A DNA stretch of 9,519 nucleotides from Chloroflexota bacterium. GTDB taxonomy: Bacteria > Chloroflexota > Dormibacteria > CF-121. The translations under genes were made by a program, and so were the position numbers. Positions 1 to 8,316 of this stretch are shown here, one piece after another. Below the pieces are notes generated by a model. The model was given only the letters and a program-made list of their open reading frames with translations. It was not told the DNA's origin and did no database searches. The DNA lies in contig VBFF01000095.1 of assembly GCA_005889285.1 (NCBI GenBank), positions 1 through 9,519 on the forward strand, read 5' to 3'. Position 1 is the first letter of the stretch, and each line of letters begins with the position of its first letter.

Positions 1-1139
1 AAGGCCACCCCGACAAGATCGCCGACCAGATCTCGGACGCGATCCTCGACGCCATCATGGCGAAGGACCCGCTCGGCCGAGTCGCCTGCGAGACCGCCGT
101 CACCACCGGACTGGCCTTCGTCATCGGCGAGATAACCACCGACACCTACGTCGAGATGCGCGATGTGATTCGGGACACCATCGAGCAGGCCGGTTACGAC
201 CATCCCGGATTCGGCTTCGACGCCGAAACCTGCGGCGTCATCGTCTCCATCCAGAAGCAGTCGCCCGACATCGCGCAGGGCGTCGACACCGGCGGCGCCG
301 GCGACCAGGGGATGATGTTTGGCTTTGCCTGCGACGAGACGCCGGAGCTGATGCCGATGCCGATCCAGCTCGCCCACCAGCTGGCGCGTCAGCTGGCGCG
401 CGTCCGCAAAGACAAGACCCTGCCCTACCTGGGGCCCGACGGCAAGACGCAGGTGACGATCGAGTACGTCGACGGCCGCCCGATGCGCATCGATACCGTG
501 GTGATCTCGGCGCAACACACCGAGGACGTCGATCTGAGCCGGATCCGCGAGGACCTGCAGGAGCTCGTGCTCGAGCAGGTCGTCCCGGCCAAGATGCTCG
601 ACCAGCGCTCGACCATCCACGTGAACCCGACGGGCCGCTTCGTCCTTGGCGGGCCCAGGGCCGATGCGGGGGTGACCGGCCGCAAGATCATCGTCGACAG
701 CTACGGGGGCTATGCCCGGCACGGCGGCGGCTGCTTCAGCGGGAAAGACCCCTCGAAGGTCGACCGTTCCGGCGCCTACGCCGCGCGCTATGTCGCCAAG
801 AACATCGTCGCCGCGGGGCTGGCGAGCCACTGCGAGATCCAGGTCGCCTACGCGATCGGCGTGCGCAAGCCGGTCTCGGTCTTCGTGGAGACCTTCGGGA
901 CGGAGCGCGTCCCGGTGCCCACGATCGAGGCCCTGGTCCAAAAGCACTTCGACCTCAGCCCGCTGGAGATCATCCGGCAGCTCGAGCTTCGCCGCCCCAT
1001 CTACAAGCAGACGGCAGCCTATGGCCACTTTGGCCGCTCCGACGTCGACCTTCCGTGGGAACGGACCGACAAGGCGGACCTGCTCGCCTCCGAGGCGGGT
1101 GTCCAACGGCTCCAGGTGGTGGAGTCGCAGGACGGCTAA
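1..1139 (+). CDS. metK: S-adenosylmethionine synthetase (MetK), 5' end outside window
   Basis: Makes S-adenosylmethionine from methionine and ATP in the cytoplasm. The reading frame is already open at base 3, beginning [15 protein letters not shown], the near-N-terminal ATP/Mg-binding segment of MetK. The true start therefore lies upstream, and roughly 15-20 residues are missing compared with the usual ~395-410. The ATG at 57 is internal. Other family signatures are GAGDQG (bases 294-311) and the phosphate-binding loop [16 protein letters not shown] (from base 723), followed by [17 protein letters not shown]. The loop has Cys where most MetK proteins have Ala (GGGAFSGKD). The C-terminus ends in a normal TAA. 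The next gene's only plausible start lies inside this gene, so the two are probably cotranscribed. Identification is very secure; 378 residues are visible. Confidence 0.97.
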   Translation, partial: GHPDKIADQISDAILDAIMAKDPLGRVACETAVTTGLAFVIGEITTDTYVEMRDVIRDTIEQAGYDHPGFGFDAETCGVIVSIQKQSPDIAQGVDTGGAGDQGMMFGFACDETPELMPMPIQLAHQLARQLARVRKDKTLPYLGPDGKTQVTIEYVDGRPMRIDTVVISAQHTEDVDLSRIREDLQELVLEQVVPAKMLDQRSTIHVNPTGRFVLGGPRADAGVTGRKIIVDSYGGYARHGGGCFSGKDPSKVDRSGAYAARYVAKNIVAAGLASHCEIQVAYAIGVRKPVSVFVETFGTERVPVPTIEALVQKHFDLSPLEIIRQLELRRPIYKQTAAYGHFGRSDVDLPWERTDKADLLASEAGVQRLQVVESQDG

Positions 1140-2096
1140 GACCGTCCTTGTCACGGGTATCGACGGCTTCGCCGGAAGCCACCTCTCCGATCTTCTCTTG
1201 CGGCGACGCCACAGCGTTCACGGCACCATCCGCGGGGATCGACCGGCGCCACGCGCGGAGCTCGCGCCGCGCGTCCAGACCCACCAGGTGGATCTCCTCG
1301 ATCGGGACCGGGTCAACACCCTGGTCCGCGAGATTCAGCCGCAGTGGGTCTTCCACCTGGCGGCACTGAGCAGCCCGGCCGCGTCCTGGGACGACCCTGC
1401 CGAGACGATCGCGATCAATGCCGGGCTCGAGGCCAACCTGCTGGCGGCACTCGTCAGGCAGAAACCCATGCCGCGGGTGGTCGTGGTCGGCTCCGCGGAC
1501 GAGTACGGCCGGCCGGTCGGCGGCGCCCGCCGGCTCGATGAAGCCACCCCGCTTCGGCCGGTGTCACCCTACGGGGTGAGCAAGGTGACCCAGGACCTGC
1601 TGGCGCTCCAGTATCACCTGAGCCATGGCCTGGCGGCGATCCGGATCAGGCCCTTCAACCATGCGGGCCCCCGGCAGGCGCCGAGCTTCGCCGTCGCCAG
1701 CTTCGCCCAGCAGATCGCCCGCATCGAGCTGGGGAAACAGCCGCCGGTCTTGAAGGTCGGCAACCTCGAGGCGCGACGTGACTTCACGGATGTGCGCGAC
1801 GTCGTGCGCGCCTACCTGCTGGCGGCGGAGAAGGGCAAGCCGGGTGAGGTCTACAACGTCGGGTCGGGAACGGCGACGCGGCTTCGCGAGATTGTCGCCC
1901 TGCTCCTCAAGATGACCCGCACCAGCATCAGCCTGGAGGTGGATCCGGCGCGCAAGCATGCGGTCGAGGCGGAGGTCTACGTCTGCGACGCGCGCCGCTT
2001 CCAGCGGCTGACCGGCTGGCGCCCGAAGGTCGGGCTGGAACGCATGCTGCGCGACACGCTCGACGACTGGCGGCGCCAGGAGCGGAGCGCGGCCTG

Positions 2097-2097
<1 letters not shown>
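1099..2097 (+). CDS. rmd: GDP-4-keto-6-deoxy-D-mannose reductase, RMD type
   Basis: Extended short-chain dehydrogenase that probably reduces GDP-4-keto-6-deoxymannose to GDP-D-rhamnose with NAD(P)H. Seen: Rossmann motif [11 protein letters not shown] (residues 19-29), SADEYG around residue 132, catalytic Tyr158 and Lys162 in SPYGVSK, then [28 protein letters not shown] sequence, [14 protein letters not shown] and GEVYNVGSG. The PFNH.GP and (R)DF.DV.D blocks match Pseudomonas RMD as I remember it, better than GDP-fucose synthase or dTDP-rhamnose enzymes. Downstream manC and gmd fit this role. The start is uncertain. The Rossmann strand begins right after the metK stop, and the only nearby in-frame start is GTG at 1099, 41 bases inside metK, with a weak GAGG upstream; ATG 1021 is less likely. 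The TGA stop overlaps the next ATG by one base. 332 aa, normal for the family. Confidence 0.88.
2083..2087 (+). promoter_or_regulatory. Shine-Dalgarno-like CGGAG for manC
   Basis: CGGAG lies nine bases before the ATG at 2097, inside the end of the reductase gene. A second candidate, AGGAG at 2078-2082, is 14 bases away. This is one of the clearer ribosome binding sites in the window and supports the ATG that overlaps the upstream TGA (TGATG), an arrangement suited to re-initiation. Confidence 0.5.
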
Positions 2098-4215
<2,118 letters not shown>

Positions 4216-4268
4216 TCGATTCCCCGCTCGCCGATTAGGATTAGTGGCGGGATGGGGACCGGATAGCG
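4216..4268 (+). promoter_or_regulatory. 53-base gap with possible promoter before the phosphohexomutase gene
   Basis: This is the longest gap inside the sugar block. It contains a tandem hexamer, GATTAG GATTAG (4233-4244). TAGGAT at 4236-4241 could be a -10 box, placing transcription start near 4248, about 20 bases before the TTG. A G-rich run around 4249-4257 could serve as a weak ribosome binding site. No clear -35 or terminator hairpin is visible. An internal promoter is possible but unproven. Confidence 0.25.
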
Positions 4269-5711
4269 TTGGCCGTCGAGATCAAGTTCGGCACGGACGG
4301 CTGGCGTGGCATCATCGCCGATGACTTCACCTATGAGTCGGTTCGCATTGCCACCCAGGGGATCGCGCAGTACCTGGTCAGCCGCCCTAACCCATCGGCC
4401 ATCGTCGGATACGACACCCGCTTCGCCTCGGATCTGTTCGCTCGCGAGGTGGCCCAGGTGCTGGCCGCCAACGGCGTCAAGGTCTTCGTCATCAACGCCC
4501 CCGCGCCGACCCAGGTGTCGACCTACGCCATCCTCGACAAGCAGGCGAGCGGCGGACTGGTGATCACCGCCAGCCATAATCCGTACTACTTCAGCGGCCT
4601 GAAATACAAGCCGGAGTACGCCGGCTCCGCCAGCCCTGAGGTAACCGCCCGGCTCGAGGAGGAAATCGAGCGCGTGCAGCGCGGCGGGCGTGTGCGCCAG
4701 GTCCGCTTCGAGGATGCCCGCGGCGACGGGAAGATCGAGGTCTTCGACCCGCAGCCAGCCTACGCCGCGCAGCTCAGCCGGCTCGTCGACCTGGGCGCGA
4801 TCAAGGCGGCCGGGCTCAAGATCCTCCACGAGCCGATGTACGGCGCGAGCCAGGGCTACGTCCGGGCTCTCCTCTCCGGCGGCAAGACGACGGTGGAGGA
4901 GATCCACGGCGAGCGCAACCCCGGTTTCGGCGGCATGCATCCCGAGCCGATCGCCCAGTACATGCCCGAGGCGATGGAGCGAATGCGAAAGGGCCGCTTC
5001 GACCTCTGCATCGCCAACGACGGCGACGCCGACCGCGTCGGCATCATCGACGAACGGGGCACCTTCGTCAACCAGTTGCAGGTGATGGCCCTGCTGATGA
5101 TGTACCTGGTCGAGAAGCGAGGCCTCAAAGGCGATGTCGTCCGCTCCCTGACCTCGACCTCGATGGTCGACAAGCTGGGCGAGCGATTCGGGGTCAAGGT
5201 TCACGAGCTCAAGGTCGGCTTCAAGTACATCGGACCGAAGATGGCGGAGACCAACGCCATGCTCGGCGGCGAGGAGAGCGGTGGCTTCGCGTTCCGCGGA
5301 CACATTCCCGAGCGCGATGGAATCCTCTCAGGCATCACCTTCGCCGACATGATCGTCAAGTACGGCCAGCCGCTCTCGAAGATCATGGCCCACCTGACCG
5401 AGCTGGTAGGGCCGCACTTCTACGCGCGCCATGACCTGCACCTCGACCGGCAGGAGTATGCGGCCCGGCGTGCCGAAATCTACGGCCGCCTCGAGAAGGA
5501 GCCGCCCACCGAGGTCGCCGGGGCGCGAGTAGCACGGTCGCGCACCGATGACGGCTTCAAGTATTACCTCGAGGACGGCAGCTGGGTGCTGGTCCGCTTT
5601 TCGGGGACCGAACCGCTGATCCGCGTCTACAGCGAAGCGTCCTCGAAGGAGCGCGTCGATCAGCTGCTCGCCTCGCTCGAAGAAAAGCTCGGGCTGCGCC
5701 AACTTGTCTGA
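4269..5711 (+). CDS. phosphoglucomutase/phosphomannomutase family protein
   Basis: Alpha-D-phosphohexomutase that interconverts hexose 6- and 1-phosphates. The context suggests mannose-6-phosphate to mannose-1-phosphate for ManC. All four active-site loops are visible: phosphoserine loop TASHNP with Ser102, Mg loop DGDADR at 251-256, sugar-specificity loop GGEESGG with Glu335-Ser337, and phosphate-binding loop RFSGTEP at 443-449. The N-terminus is IKFGTDGWRGIIADDFTYES. 480 aa is normal. TTG at 4269 is the only start that fits, because an in-frame TAG lies at 4242 and there is no ATG or GTG between. The last eight bases overlap the cupin gene. Sequence alone does not separate mannose from glucose or glucosamine specificity, and proteins of this subgroup are often annotated without a substrate. 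No gene symbol is given for that reason. Confidence 0.92.
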   Translation: MAVEIKFGTDGWRGIIADDFTYESVRIATQGIAQYLVSRPNPSAIVGYDTRFASDLFAREVAQVLAANGVKVFVINAPAPTQVSTYAILDKQASGGLVITASHNPYYFSGLKYKPEYAGSASPEVTARLEEEIERVQRGGRVRQVRFEDARGDGKIEVFDPQPAYAAQLSRLVDLGAIKAAGLKILHEPMYGASQGYVRALLSGGKTTVEEIHGERNPGFGGMHPEPIAQYMPEAMERMRKGRFDLCIANDGDADRVGIIDERGTFVNQLQVMALLMMYLVEKRGLKGDVVRSLTSTSMVDKLGERFGVKVHELKVGFKYIGPKMAETNAMLGGEESGGFAFRGHIPERDGILSGITFADMIVKYGQPLSKIMAHLTELVGPHFYARHDLHLDRQEYAARRAEIYGRLEKEPPTEVAGARVARSRTDDGFKYYLEDGSWVLVRFSGTEPLIRVYSEASSKERVDQLLASLEEKLGLRQLV

Positions 5712-6063
5712 CATTGTCAAGAAGCCCTGGGGCTGGGAAAACCGCTTCGCGGTCACCGACAAGTACCTCGGCAAAGTGATCCACGTCAACGCCGGGGAGA
5801 TGCTCAGCCTTCAATATCACCGGCAGAAGGACGAGACGCTGCTGGTCGTCAAGGGGGTAATAGACCTGCAGCTCGAGGACGACCGGGGCCAGCTGCAGAC
5901 GCACCGACTGACCCCCGGCATGTCGCGCCGGATCATTCCGGGGCGCAAGCATCGGATGATCGGAGTGGAGGAGTGTGAGTTCTTCGAAGTGTCCTCCCCG
6001 GAGATCGATGACGTCGTCCGGCTGGAGGACAAATACGGACGGCAGGGAACCAGCACCGCTTGA
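5704..6063 (+). CDS. small cupin, mannose-6-phosphate isomerase-like
   Basis: A 119-residue single cupin domain resembling the C-terminal isomerase domain of bifunctional ManC/AlgA enzymes. It begins KPWGWENRFAVTDKYLGKVI, then AGEMLSLQYHRQKDETLLVV (30-49), KG, and IIPGRKHRMIG (77-87), ending EFFEVSSPEIDDVVRLEDKY (92-111). Candidate metal ligands are Gln37, His39, Glu44 and His83, the Gln-His-Glu-His set used by phosphomannose isomerases instead of the usual HxH start. It likely converts fructose-6-phosphate to mannose-6-phosphate, the entry step for the upstream genes. The start is TTG at 5704, eight bases inside the mutase gene, and it is the only in-frame start before the conserved sequence. 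The family is secure; activity is inferred, since such small cupins can also be non-catalytic or act on other sugars. Confidence 0.82.
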   Translation: MSDIVKKPWGWENRFAVTDKYLGKVIHVNAGEMLSLQYHRQKDETLLVVKGVIDLQLEDDRGQLQTHRLTPGMSRRIIPGRKHRMIGVEECEFFEVSSPEIDDVVRLEDKYGRQGTSTA

Positions 6064-6068
6064 CTCAC

Positions 6069-6086
6069 CTTTCCACACTTTCCACA
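6069..6086. repeat. perfect tandem 9-bp repeat CTTTCCACA x2
   Basis: Two abutting copies of CTTTCCACA lie six bases after the cupin stop codon. Each differs from the relaxed DnaA box TTWTNCACA only at the first base. The repeat is seen directly; DnaA binding is speculation. Confidence 0.6.
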
Positions 6087-6090
6087 GACC

Positions 6091-6105
6091 CGTCGCGTCG
6101 CGTCG
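6091..6105. repeat. triple tandem pentamer CGTCG
   Basis: Three perfect consecutive copies of CGTCG sit between the 9-bp tandem repeat and the AT-rich palindrome. A simple-sequence origin is possible. No function is assigned. Confidence 0.55.
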
Positions 6106-6108
6106 AAC

Positions 6109-6128
6109 ATTTGTTTTCGAATACAAAT
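6109..6128. promoter_or_regulatory. 20-bp imperfect palindrome, operator-like
   Basis: The sequence atttgttttcgaatacaaat is self-complementary at 18 of 20 positions, with the centre between 6118 and 6119. It is flanked by further TCGAA/TTCG half-sites: TCGAA at 6103-6107 pairs with TTCGA at 6116-6120, and CGAA at 6118-6121 pairs with TTCG at 6128-6131. It is markedly AT-rich against GC-rich surroundings and lies 65 bases before the membrane-protein start. This looks like a dimeric repressor site, but the regulator is unknown. Confidence 0.5.
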
Positions 6129-6180
6129 TCGCTCCACGCAGATGCGGTCTTTCCCCAGCCCCAAACGGACGTTTCCCTGC

Positions 6181-6186
6181 TAGACT
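6181..6186 (+). promoter_or_regulatory. possible -10 box TAGACT for a leaderless transcript
   Basis: TAGACT is a TANNNT box ending seven bases before ATG 6194, so transcription would begin at or next to the start codon. Consistent with this, no Shine-Dalgarno precedes the ATG. No TTGACA-like -35 is seen about 17 bases upstream, which weakens the call. Confidence 0.35.
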
Positions 6187-6193
6187 AGCCGCC

Positions 6194-7048
6194 ATGTCGG
6201 AAGCCCTGGCGAGTTCTTCCGCGACCCTCCGGCCAGGGCAACAAGTGCGATCGAGAGTCCGGCCCACGGCGCGCCCGGTCCAGCTCGGTACCCGCTACCT
6301 CGGACTCCTCTCGGCCTGGGCAGTCGCGCTCGGCCTGACCTTCAAGTCCGAGCTGCTCTCTCCCAGCCAGGTGTGGCAGGCAACCGCCGCCCTGGCGGTG
6401 CTCGTCACCCTCGGCCTGGTCTTCTTGCACGCGCGCAACCGCACCCCGGCGTTTCTGAGTCTCGATCACTACATCACCCCGGTACTGGTCATCGTCGCCG
6501 CGGCGGCGTTCTCCATCCTGGCGCCGGACTACCGGGTGCATTCGCTCGCGATGCTGACGATGGGCGCGTTCATCTTCGCCAGCAGCTTCGTCGATCTCTC
6601 GCGGGGTATGGGCCGCGAGCGCCCGCTCCACCGGTTCCTCCGCGACGCGACCACCTTCTGTGCGCTGCTCGCGCTCTTCTTCCTCGTGCTGCAATCCAAT
6701 GACCTGCCGAACGTCGTCAAGTTCAGCGCGATCTTCGTCATTGCGTTGCTGAGCGGCTATCGGAGTTTTCGTTTCGCGACCAAGCGAGAGGGCCTGGCTC
6801 TACTGTCCGCCTTCCTGACCGCTGGCACCGTCACCTTTGGCGCCTTCGGCATGGTGACCTACCTCAACCAGGGGAGCCAGTACGTCGCTGTGATCCTGGC
6901 CTTCGCCTGGTACGCCTGGCAGGGGCTCACCGTCCACGCACTCGACGATTCCCTGACGCGCCGAATCATGTTCGAGTACGGGCTCTTCGCCGTGATCTGT
7001 GTCTACCTGATCGCGCTCGCCCTGGTGACCGGCCGCCCGATCGGTTAG
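6194..7048 (+). CDS. multi-pass membrane protein, unrecognised
   Basis: 284 residues with about eight to nine hydrophobic segments (roughly 35-50, 61-79, 93-110, 116-134, 152-167, 174-190, 201-224, 230-247, 260-279), so an integral membrane protein. The first 35 residues are polar and basic and have no signal-peptide shape. I recognise no catalytic motif. Charged loops include DLSRGMGRERPLHRFLRD (134-151) and the RSFRFATKREG loop (190-200). ATG 6194 is chosen because the in-frame sequence upstream is a shadow of the cupin gene and intergenic DNA, and because TAGACT sits seven bases before it. It appears to be a separate transcription unit from the sugar genes. A role in polysaccharide export or as a transporter subunit cannot be argued from the sequence. 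Its TAG stop overlaps the stop of the convergent gene. Confidence 0.8.
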   Translation: MSEALASSSATLRPGQQVRSRVRPTARPVQLGTRYLGLLSAWAVALGLTFKSELLSPSQVWQATAALAVLVTLGLVFLHARNRTPAFLSLDHYITPVLVIVAAAAFSILAPDYRVHSLAMLTMGAFIFASSFVDLSRGMGRERPLHRFLRDATTFCALLALFFLVLQSNDLPNVVKFSAIFVIALLSGYRSFRFATKREGLALLSAFLTAGTVTFGAFGMVTYLNQGSQYVAVILAFAWYAWQGLTVHALDDSLTRRIMFEYGLFAVICVYLIALALVTGRPIG

Positions 7049-7058
7049 CCGTCGATCG
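7038..7058. terminator. weak inverted repeat over the convergent stop codons
   Basis: Two CGATCG copies (7038-7043 and 7053-7058) are separated by nine bases and could form a six-pair stem spanning both stop codons of the converging genes. There is no T-tract on either strand. It could be a weak bidirectional terminator or chance, since CGATCG is itself palindromic. Confidence 0.2.
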
Positions 7059-8316
7059 AGGGCTGCGCCACGAACTGGCCGGCGGCATCGTTCGCCCCCA
7101 ACCACTGATAGGCGCTAAGCAACTTCAGCTTGGTGTCGCCGCGGGCGTCGAAGCTCGTGGCGCCCATGGCGCCGCGATAATCCCGGGTCGCCGAGACCTG
7201 CTTGAGCACCTGGTCGCGAGTGGGAAGGGTTCCGCCGGCATCGTCGATCGCCCGCCCGATCGCCGCGATCAGGAGCCGGGTGGCATCGTAGGCCGGCAGG
7301 CTGAAGGCGCCCACGTCGTGGCCGTAGGCAGTCTTGTAGTCGTGCACGAACACCTGCGCCCCTCGGAGGACGGCTGGGTCGGGACCGATCACCGTGTAAT
7401 AGCTGCCGCGCGCCGCCGCGCCGGCGGCCTTGGCGAACTGGCTGCTGGCCAGCCGGTCGCTCCCGATAAGCGGCACCTGCGGCATCCGCGCCGCCATCTC
7501 GCGCCGTAACAACGCCGCCGTGCTGATGCCGGTGCCGGCGTAGTAGATCACGTCCGCTCCCAGTTCGAGGGCGCGCTGAACGCGCGAGCCGAAGGCGGGC
7601 GGCTGGTTGGGATCGAAGGCGCCCAGGTCCGACGGATCCACGATCGTCCCGCCGTCTTGAACAAACCGGGCGACGAAGGTGGCCGCAATCCCCAGCCCGA
7701 AGGTGGTCTGGTCATTGATGACGAATGCCCGCTTCTTGCCCAGCGTCCGGAAGGCGAGGTCGGCGCCGGCCGCCCCCTCGACCAGCTGGGTCGTGACGAC
7801 GCGGAAGAAGTTATTGGGACCGCCCGGGCGAAGCCGCGCGCTCAGCCCCTGGCAATGCCCGTCCGGTGGCTCCTGAGACAGGCATTCACTCGTCGTGCCG
7901 GGGCTCACCATGCTGAGCCGCGCGGCGTTCGCCACCGGCAGCTCGCTCTTGGCCACGCTGTCGTGGAGTGGGCCGACCATTGCGAGGACCCGCGCGTCTT
8001 GGGCGAGGAGCTGGACGTTCTTCGCGCCCTTCGCCGGGTCATGGATACCCTGGCTGACATCGTCATCGATGACGGCCTGCAGGTCGAAACAGGCATCCGT
8101 GTGGCGGGTCGGGCCGCACACCCGCCCGGCCTGCTTGATGGCGAGGTCGATCGCGTTCTTCGCCGGCAACCCATCCGGCGCGTCGTCGCCGCTGAGCGGC
8201 AGGTCCACTCCGAGCTTGATGACGCCGAGGGAGCGCGCCGGTGTGCCGACACCCACGGTGCAACCGGCAAGCAGCAGCGTGCCCAGCAGCAGGACCGCGA
8301 GGCGCCAGCGGCTCAT
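7045..8316 (-). CDS. ABC transporter substrate-binding lipoprotein, branched-chain amino acid (LIVBP) type
   Basis: Extracytoplasmic binding protein of a HAAT-type ABC importer, 423 aa. The N-terminus is a lipoprotein signal peptide, MSRWRLAVLLLGTLLLAGC, with lipobox LAGC and Cys19 as the lipidation site. The mature part has the periplasmic-binding-protein type 1 pattern: VIKLGVDLPLSGDDAPDG near 32-49, AMVGPLHDSVAKSELPVAN (112-130) continuing into AARLSMVSPGTTSECL, NFFRVVTTQLVEGAAGADLA (169-188), and VINDQTTFGLG (199-209). Cys67/Cys76 and Cys145/Cys155 are spaced to form two disulfides. ATG 8316 overlaps the preceding propeller gene's TGA by four bases (ATGA), so translation is probably coupled. 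There is no strong Shine-Dalgarno. The ligand is unknown: HAAT binding proteins take leucine-type amino acids, but also urea, amides and aromatic acids. The frame stays open for 188 codons upstream, but that stretch is Arg/His-rich shadow sequence. Confidence 0.9.
   Translation of the reverse strand: MSRWRLAVLLLGTLLLAGCTVGVGTPARSLGVIKLGVDLPLSGDDAPDGLPAKNAIDLAIKQAGRVCGPTRHTDACFDLQAVIDDDVSQGIHDPAKGAKNVQLLAQDARVLAMVGPLHDSVAKSELPVANAARLSMVSPGTTSECLSQEPPDGHCQGLSARLRPGGPNNFFRVVTTQLVEGAAGADLAFRTLGKKRAFVINDQTTFGLGIAATFVARFVQDGGTIVDPSDLGAFDPNQPPAFGSRVQRALELGADVIYYAGTGISTAALLRREMAARMPQVPLIGSDRLASSQFAKAAGAAARGSYYTVIGPDPAVLRGAQVFVHDYKTAYGHDVGAFSLPAYDATRLLIAAIGRAIDDAGGTLPTRDQVLKQVSATRDYRGAMGATSFDARGDTKLKLLSAYQWLGANDAAGQFVAQPSIDG

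Noticed and set aside
57..1139. ATG 57 as the start of metK
   Set aside because: The conserved [15 protein letters not shown] segment lies in frame before it, so the gene enters from outside the window.
6103..6120. LexA/SOS box resembling TCGAAC-NNNN-GTTCGA
   Set aside because: The left half matches, but the right half reads GTTTTCGA, two bases longer than required, so the spacing of the half-sites is wrong. The neighbouring gene is also not an obvious SOS function.
6064..6193. Replication origin suggested by DnaA-like boxes and AT-rich DNA
   Set aside because: Only two imperfect boxes in 130 bases, no dnaA, dnaN or parA nearby, and no extended AT-rich unwinding region.
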